From positions 20,249,143 to 20,313,142 of the forward strand of contig OZ025265.1 of the NCBI GenBank assembly GCA_964019135.1: a stretch of DNA of 64,000 nucleotides, written 5' to 3'. Below the pieces are notes generated by a model. It worked only from the letters and a program-made list of their open reading frames with translations. It searched no databases and was not told where the DNA came from. The position numbers and the translations under genes are program-made. How positions within the stretch are numbered: position 1 is the stretch's first letter; every line of letters begins with the position of its first letter. Of this stretch, positions 1-9,966 are shown piece after piece. The stretch comes from Arenicola marina (lineage: Eukaryota; Annelida; Polychaeta; Arenicolidae).

Positions 1-672
1 ACGTGACAGTAGACAATAACGCCACAACGACGACACATTCGAAAAAAAAATAATAAAATTAAAAGAAAAAATCACGGAGCACAGTCATGACGTCACAAAA
101 AAACAAAAACAAAACACGTACACAAAAAAACGTACATCGTGACGATCATCACACTCCACCTTATACCAACGGACACCACCGCATATATTTCTTACCTGGC
201 AAAAGTGGCAAAACCTGAGGAATCCCCAGGAGACAAGAGACGAGGCTATCCCGTTCACTAATTGAAACGCGAATAACTGACAGCATGCAAGGCATTAGGT
301 GGTTTATGCCGTGCGTGCCAAACACGCCGCGAACCCTCGACAACACACGTACAAGGCAGCCACTGTTTTAAGTCTTAAGTCTTAAGTTCCTGTAACAATG
401 ATATCAAGGAACGCGATTTTATTTAATTTGAATTTGGCACTTTTCAAATTGAAATGTCGTGACAGGATTTTATTGGAATATAATGGGTTTTTTAATGCAT
501 TGTCATGCCTTTCAAGCGCTTACATAAAGCGATGCGCGTACAGTTTGGGCAGAAATGCTGCAGAGACTCCAACAATTCATTTCTGAGGCGTATTACCTAC
601 AAGTTTACCTGGTTCCATCAGGGCACGCTATTATCAGTCAGATCCGTCAACGCTCTGGTCCGCAGCTTAGCG
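1..672. other. 5' flank, no supported gene
   Basis: This AT-rich start of the window shows no convincing coding exon. Short ORFs here have no family resemblance. It may include the promoter of the receptor gene downstream, but I see no clear core promoter element. Confidence 0.4.
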
Positions 673-1089
673 ATGATTCTTTCAGGCCTGCGCTGGGTTA
701 CCCTACTCGTCTTATGCCACGTCATCGTGCAGAAAGCCTCTGTGGCCTCGAGACAGTCCGCTAGTGCAGTTTGCGAGGCGGAAGAGGTGTCCCATATTCA
801 TCAATGCGATATCACCCTGGCAGAAATGCTACGGAAGGGAAGTCAGAGTCGAAATATATTTGCAATTTCTGTCCCAAGATGGCCGCCTGATCCGACTGGG
901 TCTCTACGGAAGCCCAGCGAGGACACGACCCGACATATCTGGTTGCAGCTGCTTCTGAACGATTTTTCAAATGTACTAAGGCGAGTTGTTCCTTCGCGAA
1001 ATGGCGGAAAAGTCGAATCGAAACTACGGGAATTGCGGCGATGGGCGTTAGCTTGGCGAGATCACTGCAATGGCATACATGAGCTACCG
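673..1089 (+). CDS. possible first exon (signal peptide) of the receptor gene
   Basis: An open frame runs through this region. From the ATG at 673 it begins with a basic then hydrophobic stretch (MILSGLRWVTLLVLCHVIVQ) that looks like a secretory signal peptide. The downstream receptor exon has no signal peptide of its own and is preceded by a clean acceptor (ctatcgcag, ending 1409), so an upstream exon is expected. Two donors leave the frame in phase 0 and fit that acceptor: CCG|GTAGAT after 1089 and a weaker GAG|GTGTCC after 786. I cannot tell which is used, and the rest of the sequence resembles no family I know. The link is inferred from phase and position only. Confidence 0.4.
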
Positions 1090-1415
1090 GTAGATTGGAC
1101 GCAGAAAACTGCCTCAAGGTACACTTTGGCATGGTATTAAATGGGCTCTACAATTAGTACATTGTTATGGCCTCGTTTCAAGCTTTCTTAATGTGATACA
1201 TTTACAATGTATTTGAGATTAAACACGATAACCTAGAAATATTGATTTTTTGGATAGAATATTGGAGACAAGTTCTCCAACTTTGTACTCGAACCTATGC
1301 AATATGCATGTAGTAATGTGTGTGTTAACTCTTAAATTCCTACTTCAGGGACAACTACTGCTCCGTGAGGCATCGTCATTTTTAAGCTATTTTATATAAT
1401 CTATCGCAGGCGACC

Positions 1416-3806
1416 ATGATTTATTGCAGATTGATTCGCAATGTCTGCGGCACTATGATAATAAGGCCTCCCGAGTATCGGCCGTCGGAGATGTTGCTCT
1501 TCCTGGAGGTACCTCCCCACTTTCACTTCAACATCAGTATTCTGCACCTGGATTTCAAACACGGAAAAGGACTCGAAAACGATGTCAATAAGCTAGTTGT
1601 ATCGTCATTAGATAACTCCTCTCGGCATTGTATTAAACTGCGAACATTTTACGGTACCGAACCACCTAATCGACTTTTCGTCAATTCTGCCAAAGCGCGT
1701 CTGTACCTTGACTTCAGCAAGTTGTTTGACTCGCCATTGCTGCAATTTCGATATCAAGTTTTTGATAAAGGTGCGCTGAGCTCCGTGCAACGTGTTGTCG
1801 ATATATGGGAGGCAGCTTGCAGTGAAGCGACCTTTAAACTATCATCTCTATACAGCGATGGATCAGGTCGTCGTTATATTTGGCAATCCTCAGCAACGCT
1901 TGGAGTGACTCACACCTTCAATGTGACGTTACTTCTTATTGTGCCTGCCAGAAAGAATTCTTTCAGTTTGGTTTTTCGCGATGGCCCGGTGTGGCCTCTG
2001 GCCTTTTCCCAAGAATATCTTAATCCCTTTGGCGAACTTCTCCGAATTCGTCCCGAATGGTTTGACACATCACCCGAGTCCTACTCGGAAATACGTTGTC
2101 CGTATGCACTGGAGTCATTCCGTACTCAGAAACATAAAGATCGCCGCGTTAACTGCTTTAACTTAGGTTTGGTGACGGCGAGTCTCGGGGACGTTACCTT
2201 GGAGGCGACTTTAGGCGCTATGGACTATGAGCACGATCCAGTCTTGATGTACACAACTACCCGTCATGACCTGTGCCCTGGTCCTCACTGTACGATGGAT
2301 GACGTGTGGGTGGCAGCCGGAGACGACGCCAACCGACCAGCAGTGCGAGTTATCAACGCGACTCCTGGATCTCACTTCTGGTCATACAAGTTTAAGCTTC
2401 TTTCACAATCTGGCTATCTGAGCATCGGCCTAAAGTCAAACTCGACCAAAAGCCTTCTGTACCATGATAAATGTGCCGTTAGCGGGGTACATATTCGGGA
2501 TTCCGAGAATAAGCTCGTCGCTAGTTTCTGTTCCAAGGCGTTGTTGAATTCTTTGCACAAGATCGGGGAGTTGGCCTTCGGTGCTCGTGACGTCACCATC
2601 TTGGTCAAGTCCTATTCGGCGTTGCTGCAACTTAACATGGCGATCCGAGCATCGGTGACGCATTGTCCAGGCATTTACTTGGACCCCTTCTGTGCGCCTT
2701 TTCCGATTGATGCCATCTACTTCAGAGGTCGTGCGCGGAATAGATTGAAGCCGAAGACCGGCAGCTGTTTGATGGCTTTTATCATCAGACATGACGGCGT
2801 CGATGACCTCAAAATGATTGGCTGCGGATTTCAGTTAATAGACGATCTAGATTATGAAACATGGAAGCTATCGTTCTTGGATTTGATATCGCGATATAGC
2901 CATCCCCAGGCTTACCACGAGAGACGCTGCGAGCCTAAAATGTCACATTACAGCCACGACAGTAGCAAATCGACTAGTATGAAGACTTTAACCGATGATA
3001 ATGCATCCGAAACATCGATTATTACAGCGGACTTCGTCGTATTTTCCATGGACGTCCCTTGCTCCAATCTCGGCGTGGTGGCCAAAGTTGAGGTACGTTT
3101 CGGCGTCAAGCCTAAGTGCGAGCTAATGGAGGTACCCGAGCGTATTCATTTAAGCAGCTTGTGCTCCAGATGGCTATTCGCGGCCCTTGCATCTGGGCGC
3201 GAAGACCCAATGGGAAAGGGTCCTCTCGTTACCGTGCCCCCCTGGCGTGACCGTAGCCTCCTGATCTTCACCGAAGTGACCATCAGCTCTGACGCCTCTT
3301 GCCGCGAACCCGCGGTCACGGAAGTGGAGGTTCAAGTTGGCCACGGATCCTACCTCGTCGTTAAGGTGTTCCCCGTCTTCAACGTTTCCTTTGTCGCGTT
3401 GTGCGCCACTCTGCGCCTAACCCTGCCGCCGACGCCCTGTCAGTTCGTGCTCGCTCTGAAGAGGACCTTCCTGTCCACTTCGGGACGTCGTCATCCGGAA
3501 CCCGTTCGCGGCGGCGGCGGCGGCGGCGGCGGCCATGTGGAAGAAGATGCCGCGCTGATCCCAGAGGCTTGGGATGTATGCTTGAAAGGATTCTGCTACA
3601 TCATGAAACACTGGGTGAACATGACTTGGCTAGAGGGGGCGTCTTTCTGCGAGCGACGAGGCGGCAATCTTGTGACTCTCGGCAGTGATGAGGAATGGGA
3701 AACCCTACGCACATGGCAGCTTGGCCTTTTGATCTCCCAGAAGGCATGGGAACTAACGATGCAGCATGACCAACTGGTTTATTTAGGGATGCGTGGTATG
3801 CGCGAG
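1416..3806 (+). CDS. receptor exon A: CUB-like region and first half of lectin domain
   Basis: The acceptor before it ends at 1409 and the donor GAG|GTAAGT follows 3806. It is one long open exon of 797 codons from the ATG at 1416. It holds a short polyglycine run from a GGC repeat near 3510-3535, just before the lectin domain, which could be a flexible hinge. Confidence 0.85.
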
Positions 3807-6800
3807 GTAAGTACCAGTGATCTATAAGTTTCCTTTTACATTCTGTAATTGATCTATTGAACTACGTTTTGATACGTTTCATTCAGTAAAAAATTATAAT
3901 GTGGTGCAAGCGAAATGCAACGAGAAACGAACTGAACAAAATGAGTAAGTTCTTTACCATAAATCATGTCAATAATAATATTCATGTAACGATTTGGGCA
4001 ACTTCCGAACCGTAGCCAGTTTGAACAAATTAAAACTCCGTGGCCCTATAACAATATAGGAATAATGCATGAGTTGGACATCTGTTTTAAAAAAAAAAAC
4101 GATTAAGAACGTCGGCACGATGGACACAATAAGAGACAAACAACAACAAAAACTCCCTCGGTGATATTTAGGACTTTTCTTATTGAGTATCTGATTTGAA
4201 AGTTTTCCACTTCTTCTCGAAGAACGCTTAACGCTCAGTGGAACATCTGGAAACGGCTTTGCCGGCTAATAACATCAAGTATCATTAACAGAAAACATTT
4301 TTGGAATGAGTATAGTGCCAACATCTAAGTTAACAACTTTAGGAAGCTGCATTTTTTCATGCGTAACCCTTTTCGTGCCATTTTATGAATACCACCCCCA
4401 AGCTTTCATAGAGAAATGACATATATCTGCATGGCTTTCCCATTGGAAATAATCGCATTTTATCTGCACACTTTTTTAACGATGTTTATGGTAAGATTCT
4501 TTTAGCCCATTGCTTCGTTCGCATTGTTCAGGGCGAAGACCTACGTTGGGTTGATGGAACACCGTATACCTATAGAAACTGGATGGTGTCCCCACGCTTC
4601 AGCAAGCTTCCCGAGACGTTCATTGGCCGGTTTGGTTTGAAATATACAACTGAAAGGATTTCTGATAATAGAGTGACCGCATCGCTTGACCGGCTGCAGC
4701 CATCATTGCGCCACGACGCTGAATGCTCCGCTCTTTTGATTTCAGGCCTTGTGTTCACCAAATGGGTGAAGATACCCTGTAACTTGAGAGTGGAGCATGC
4801 TGGTGTGGCATGTAAACGTCATCGAATGCCGGCGCCAGCTATAGGTGATGATGGTGTCGCGCGTCCCTTGGGGGTTGGGAATTTTATTTGCCCCCACGGG
4901 TGGGTTTTTGCCGATGACGTATGTCTAATCTTGATCGAGTATCGCTGGGAAGCACATGGACCTTCACCGCGAACCGCATGTACATCACGAGGAGGACAAG
5001 TTCAAACGTTAGACGACAGTCATCAGTACTGGGACTGGCTTCAGCTCTGGTTGCCTGATCACCGTCACCAGTTCATCGTACTTATCGACGCCAATGATTG
5101 TTTGATAACCAGTACGGTAACAGAGGGAAAGCAAAACCCATGGGACAAGATAAATATCGTGGAGAGAATGTTGAACTGCGAAAACGAGAGGACCGTCGAA
5201 AATATTTTCGTCTTCTGCTCATCACATCCCCTGCCTTCGTCTCCAGTCTGTCTCTCGGGTCAGTGGCAATGCCAAGACGACACCTGTATTTTAGCCGAAT
5301 ACCAGTGCGATGGCATCCAGGACTGCCGGGACCACAGCGATGAGCTGCAATGTCCGGTCACGTGTCGCGGTAATGTGTCTGCCATCCCTACGCCGACGAT
5401 GTCGTTCTGCTTCAGGGAGTGCCGGGCGCCAGATTGCGGCTGCGGTATGAACCACTTCCAGTGTCATTCTGGCGGATGCGTCCCGTGGTCTAGAGTGTGC
5501 GACTGCGCGGCCGAATGCCCAGATGAGTCAGACGAGGCCGTGTGTAGCGTCCGCCAATGTAGAGGAACCCACAGGATCGTCCCGCACTACACCAGCTCGG
5601 GCGGAAACATCGTTATGGTCGGAGATGCCAACGACGTCTTTCTCTGCGCGATGGACAATATCACCATCTCAGCAATGTTTGTAAACGATCTCGTTCCGGA
5701 CTGCCCTCTGGCCGAACAGGCGGCCGGCGAGTTTTCAGTTCAATCACTGACCAATGGTAGTAGCGCGGACAGTGATAGGGCAGAAATATCAGACGAAGAC
5801 AAATTTGTACGCTTTAACTTGGGACTCCAGACCTTCGGGATGCCTTCTCAGTTGTGCTCTGCGGCCGATGAAACGACGTGTCATTCCGGATTTCCCGTCT
5901 GTCTGCCGAGGAGGATGACTTGTGTTTACGAACGGGATTCATACGGACATCTAAAGTTCTGTCGAGACGCATCACATCTGCGAACATGCTCTAAAATGCA
6001 GTGTTCCTCCATGTTCAAGTGCCCATCTGCCTTCTGTGTGCCGTTCTATATGGTGTGCGACGGGGTGGCTGACTGTCTCAACGGCGAGGATGAGGCCGAG
6101 TGCGATAACCTGACTTGCCCCGGGTTACTAAAATGTAGGGGCGAAAACAAATGTATTCATGCTGAAAATATAAAAGATGAACATGTCCACTGCCACATAA
6201 ACAAAGACGATGAAATGTCATATCAAGCAGAGGTTTGTCCAGCTAAGTGTTTGTGTTTCGGACCAACCATAAACTGTCAGAATTCCGGTCTTCATCGCGT
6301 GCCAAGGTTATGGGTTAGCGTAAGGTCATTGCATTTTAGAAATAACACTCCCTTGCTGAAAGAAACCTCGTTCGAAGGCATGCCTCTTCTCGCTAAACTG
6401 GATTTATCACTGTGTAAAATTCTAACTTTGGGGTACCGCGTCTTTGCTTCGCTTTACAACCTACAGGTCTTAAATATAGCACAAAATAATTTGACTATCA
6501 TTCCATTGAATGCGTTTTTAAATTTAAATCAATTGACTGCCTTGGATATTCACCAAAACCCAATCCCTCTCATTGAACCAAGGACATTTCTAGGGCGTTC
6601 TCATATTGTGACCTTTGACCTTGCGTATCTCATGATAGGGCGGCTGGAACCCTGTTCCTTTGATGGGCTATCCAACCTCCAAACTCTTTCGCTGTCCTTT
6701 AATTATCTGGATTACCTGGACACCAATTTCTTGTGTGGTCTGCGATCTTTGCGCTTGTTGAATCTGACTGGTAATCCAATCTTAGAAGTTTCACGAGAGT

Positions 6801-7789
6801 TCTTTATGTCCAACTCATTTACCTGGTTAACCGTAGAAACCGACCTCCCTGATTTGTGTTGTGTACTTCCGTTAGTAGAGTCCGTAACCTGTTCGCTCCA
6901 TGCGGCAGTGCCTCGGGGGAAATGTCGCAACCAGCTGTCGACGAGTTTGACCACTGTCTCTTCGGCATGGGGGTCGCTGGCCTTCTTGCTGAATGTTTTT
7001 TGTCTGGCTTGGTGGACAATGTTTGGCGCCCGCAACGCCAACACACTCTTGCTGATGTCACTGGCCATCGAGAGCGGCCTGCTTGGGCTGGCGTCTGTCG
7101 TTCTGGCCGCCACCAAGGACATCTTGTTCCCGCTGAGTCCTGACGAATGGATTGCCTTATCGTTATGCTCCGCCCTGTCTGTGACATCATTCGTTGCCTT
7201 CTACCTGACCCTTTGGTCGGTTCTACTTATGTGTTTCCTACGATATACCTGCGTGGTGAAGGTTTTCCGGCATCACTTACCCACGAAGAAGTTCTGTTTC
7301 CAGTGCCTGTCGCTTGGGTTTGTAATGCTGGTCATCGTGGCTGCCGTCTTGATAAAGGTGGCAGCTCCCGATCTCTGCCACCTGGGCGCCGCGTGTTCAC
7401 TGTTCAACACGCACTCATGCGAGGCTGAACCGCCCGCCCTAGCGAAAATATCCATCGCCATCATTTCAAATTGTTTGTTCTTCCCGCCTTTCGTTCTGGC
7501 GATTTTGACGAGTCAGCATTTTCGACTTCGCGAAGGGCCTCACAAAGGCATCGAAAGTGCCGTCATTGGTCGCTTGTTTCTTCTCCTAACACCGGGAATT
7601 CTCAGTCACGTTTTCATCATGTTCAAAATGACCTATGGCGCGTTCTTAAAAGAAAACGTGGGCGAATATAATGACATCAGTAGCATTCTCATTGTAGCCT
7701 TTCCAGCCTTAATCAATCCTTTCATTCATACGTTTTCAAGTCGAACGTTTTCTAGGTGGGTTAAGCAAAGATATCCCCGCAGGCATTGA
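1416..7789 (+). CDS. GRL101-like receptor: CUB-like, C-type lectin, LDLa, LRR and 7TM domains
   Basis: Two exons, 1416-3806 and 4532-7789, join in phase 0 across a gtaagt...ttcag intron and give 1882 residues from the ATG at 1416. Residues 1-715 are Cys-poor, beta-rich and loosely CUB-like. Residues about 717-893 are a C-type lectin domain split by the intron, with the WxEGASFC, GGNLVTL and W-DG-P-Y-NW signatures. A second, degenerate lectin-like segment (CPHGWVFADDVC) starts near 915. LDLa repeats sit near 1036-1071, 1100-1134 and 1282-1321, with a degenerate fourth after them. An LRR N-cap near 1366 leads into roughly seven LRRs up to about 1566. Seven hydrophobic helices run from about 1607 to 1866. 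This order (LDLa, LRR, rhodopsin-like 7TM) matches the Lymnaea GRL101/LGR type C family; the lectin and CUB-like front is extra. The protein should act at the cell surface with a large ectodomain. The ligand is unknown. The true start is probably upstream. Confidence 0.88.
3807..4531 (+). other. intron inside the C-type lectin domain
   Basis: It starts GTAAGT and ends TTGTTCAG, and it joins phase 0 to phase 0. The protein sequence on both sides completes a single lectin fold. The intron is AT-rich and no gene is seen inside it. Confidence 0.85.
4532..7789 (+). CDS. receptor exon B: lectin end, LDLa, LRR and 7TM
   Basis: This exon opens directly with GEDLRWVDGTPY, the middle of the lectin fold, and ends at a TGA after a basic tail (VKQRYPRRH). 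The LDLa repeats keep the Cys spacing and the acidic DxxDE calcium cage (CDGIQDCRDHSDELQC). In the 7TM part the usual DRY is replaced by an LRY sequence near 7230. The NPxxY of helix 7 reads NPFIH near 7720. Confidence 0.88.
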   Translation, partial: GEDLRWVDGTPYTYRNWMVSPRFSKLPETFIGRFGLKYTTERISDNRVTASLDRLQPSLRHDAECSALLISGLVFTKWVKIPCNLRVEHAGVACKRHRMPAPAIGDDGVARPLGVGNFICPHGWVFADDVCLILIEYRWEAHGPSPRTACTSRGGQVQTLDDSHQYWDWLQLWLPDHRHQFIVLIDANDCLITSTVTEGKQNPWDKINIVERMLNCENERTVENIFVFCSSHPLPSSPVCLSGQWQCQDDTCILAEYQCDGIQDCRDHSDELQCPVTCRGNVSAIPTPTMSFCFRECRAPDCGCGMNHFQCHSGGCVPWSRVCDCAAECPDESDEAVCSVRQCRGTHRIVPHYTSSGGNIVMVGDANDVFLCAMDNITISAMFVNDLVPDCPLAEQAAGEFSVQSLTNGSSADSDRAEISDEDKFVRFNLGLQTFGMPSQLCSAADETTCHSGFPVCLPRRMTCVYERDSYGHLKFCRDASHLRTCSKMQCSSMFKCPSAFCVPFYMVCDGVADCLNGEDEAECDNLTCPGLLKCRGENKCIHAENIKDEHVHCHINKDDEMSYQAEVCPAKCLCFGPTINCQNSGLHRVPRLWVSVRSLHFRNNTPLLKETSFEGMPLLAKLDLSLCKILTLGYRVFASLYNLQVLNIAQNNLTIIPLNAFLNLNQLTALDIHQNPIPLIEPRTFLGRSHIVTFDLAYLMIGRLEPCSFDGLSNLQTLSLSFNYLDYLDTNFLCGLRSLRLLNLTGNPILEVSREFFMSNSFTWLTVETDLPDLCCVLPLVESVTCSLHAAVPRGKCRNQLSTSLTTVSSAWGSLAFLLNVFCLAWWTMFGARNANTLLLMSLAIESGLLGLASVVLAATKDILFPLSPDEWIALSLCSALSVTSFVAFYLTLWSVLLMCFLRYTCVVKVFRHHLPTKKFCFQCLSLGFVMLVIVAAVLIKVAAPDLCHLGAACSLFNTHSCEAEPPALAKISIAIISNCLFFPPFVLAILTSQHFRLREGPHKGIESAVIGRLFLLLTPGILSHVFIMFKMTYGAFLKENVGEYNDISSILIVAFPALINPFIHTFSSRTFSRWVKQRYPRRH

Positions 7790-7979
7790 ATTCTTTAAAA
7801 ATGATGTATGATCATAAATGATATAGACGTTAATTTGTTAAGGATGGGAGCTGCAAAAGATGGGCAATTCAGGGCGGTTGACTGAGGTTGGGATTAAGGG
7901 AATTGCGTATATCGTTTCCATATTGCTATGATTCTGCTACGGAACATCTTACCGGCGTCGAACCCCACACAGAATCCTC

Positions 7980-7985
7980 AATAAA
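7980..7985 (+). terminator. candidate poly(A) signal of the receptor gene
   Basis: An AATAAA hexamer lies about 190 bases after the receptor stop codon. It is the first canonical hexamer in the 3' flank. Chance occurrence is possible. Confidence 0.4.
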
Positions 7986-8224
7986 AGACTCAATACTCTG
8001 GCTTGTTGATTTAGTTTTCTTCGTTAACTACAGTATGAGCTCAATATGCGGTGTCATAAAAGCCAGGAACACGGAATAGGCTCATTTTGAAATGCTGAAT
8101 TATCTGGAGGCACGCTGGGGCTAAGCATCACATTTTTGAATAGATTTCATCTTTTAGCTATCAAATTCTTCCAAACAATAACATATTCTTACTTATATAT
8201 GTGTCTGCAAATTTTACGAAGCCT

Positions 8225-8705
8225 CAACGTCCGATCCGGGCGTCTTATTTGTCGTTCCCGCCAGCCCTAGCCCCCTCCCTATCGTCCCCTCCGTGCCGCC
8301 ATTATCTCAGCCTCCTCCGTCTCCTCCGTCCCCTTCGTCCCTGTCGTCCCCACCGTCCCTACCGTCCCCACCATATCCTTTATCACCACCATATATTTTA
8401 TCCCCACCATATGCTTTATCCCCACCGTTCCCTCCATCCTCACCATCCCCACAGTCCCCTCCATCCTCTCCATCTTCACACTCCCCGCCGTCCCCGCCGT
8501 CGCCACCGTCCCCACCATCCCCGGCGTACTCGCCATCCCTGCCGTCCCCACAGTCCTCACTATCTCCTCCAGCCCCACCGTCCCCTCGGGCCGCACCGTC
8601 CCCACTATCCCCACAGCCCCCCACCCCCCATCCCCATGCCGTGCCGTCCCCTCCGCCCGTCTCCACTATCCCCGCCGTCCCCTCCGTCTCCACAATCCCC
8701 GTCCA
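8225..8705. repeat. CCCCACCGTCC-type pyrimidine-rich minisatellite
   Basis: The strand is almost wholly C/T with interspersed CCACC, CCGTCC and CCATC units. Several overlapping ORFs read through it as Ser-Pro-Pro or His-Pro repeats, and as Gly/Asp repeats on the other strand. All frames being open in a low-complexity tract argues against coding. Confidence 0.8.
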
Positions 8706-8839
8706 TCCGCGAGCGTTTATGTACGAGTCGAGTGCAATAAATCAACTTTTTTGTGAGAGTGTCGTCAATTGCACTTCCAGTTACATCTACGGCCACTGGA
8801 GAGTTTCCCGTTTCATGCTCGATACCATTAAGTAACAGT

Positions 8840-9700
8840 CCCGACACGGCCATACATCTAGCGACAAGCGACATCAAACCCTTCTCAAAATCGACATACG
8901 ACATGGCTACCCCCCCCCCCCATCCACCCTCCCCCCATCCTGGGCCTTCCCATGGTAAACCATGATATACCATGGTGTGTTTCTTCTTCGTGAACCGGAA
9001 CACGACCCTCCCTTGCCATAATTTCGGCGGCACATATGTATATACCTATGACAAGTGCCCCCACCCCCCCCCCCCCGGGCGTCAGTTACGGCGTCTATTG
9101 CGACCACGCCCAAAGTAACATCCCGACCGCTAGATGGCGCCTTGCGCGAATGAAGGCGCGAGTTGGAGATCTTATTCTGGACAATCTTTGGTCGGATGCA
9201 GTGTCAAGAGTCGACGTCACTTTCCCGCAGTTGGGTCGCATTTGGGTCGCCTCGCGTTCGCTAGATGTCGTTAGCGCTGGCTGTTTGTTTACTGCGCGGG
9301 ACACTAGGTTGGAAAGGGGGGGGGGGGATTTGGGAGGGGGACCAGCACCTGCCCTTTATGCTCTTTTACTATTGAAAATAAACAAAAATATTCAGCTGAA
9401 CGCGCGTGACTAGGTGCGCGTGTCTGGTTCCAGACGTCTTGTTTTATCCGATATAACGCGGGCGAAGCAGTCATTTAGTCAAGGTGGTGGGCGGCGCTAT
9501 GTTAACACGGTAGAAGGCCCTATTTACATATAGACGCCTTGGTAGACGCCCGCCAAGCACGACCTGTGGCCACACTTTGGTGGATAGTGTGGAGGTGGGG
9601 GGGGGGGGGAGGGAGGTGGTAGGGGTTGGAGGGGGGGGGGTGGAAGGTGCTAACGCCAGGCATCGTCATGCGTGCATGCACCCCGACTCACGTGATGATA
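8840..9700. other. non-coding stretch with poly-C and poly-G runs
   Basis: It holds C-tracts near 8911 and 9067, and G-tracts near 9317, 9598 and 9630. I see no supported gene. Confidence 0.5.
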
Positions 9701-9718
9701 TTCGCCGTCTCTTTTTAG

Positions 9719-9768
9719 TGCTGTTGGGTGACGTCAAGGCCCAAGTTGACATTGTCCAGCCATCCAAG
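9719..9768 (+). CDS. candidate small internal exon (gene unknown)
   Basis: The acceptor ctctttttag ends at 9718 and the donor AAG|GTAAAA follows. After two leading bases it reads LLGDVKAQVDIVQPSK and ends in phase 0, matching the next candidate exon. No family is recognised. Confidence 0.4.
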
Positions 9769-9846
9769 GTAAAATGTACCAAAAACAACTGGCTATGAAT
9801 TGACACGGTATAACATCATGGGACGACAGAAATTTTACTTTTACAG

Positions 9847-9966
9847 TTTAAAATCGGTGAATACACACGAGTAGTGGCCAAGCGTAAGATAGCACCCCAC
9901 GCGGATTCGGCGGCTCGGAAGGCCGTATCCAGCCGTAGGAAGATACCAAAACCTGAACCTGTCACG
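9847..9966 (+). CDS. candidate small internal exon (gene unknown)
   Basis: It lies between acceptor cttttacag and donor ACG|GTAAGA and is exactly 40 codons long, phase 0 to phase 0. It reads FKIGEYTRVVAKRK followed by a basic, proline-containing stretch. Two adjacent short exons with consistent phase suggest a real gene on the + strand, perhaps the same one as at 16-17.5 kb, but I cannot join them. Confidence 0.4.

Noticed and set aside
6712-7190. Minus-strand ORFs opposite the receptor's 7TM region
   Set aside because: They are shadows of the + strand coding exon.
8201-8835. Ser-Pro-Pro and His-Pro rich ORFs of about 180 codons
   Set aside because: All frames on both strands are open in a C/T-rich minisatellite, and there are no splice sites, domains or homology.
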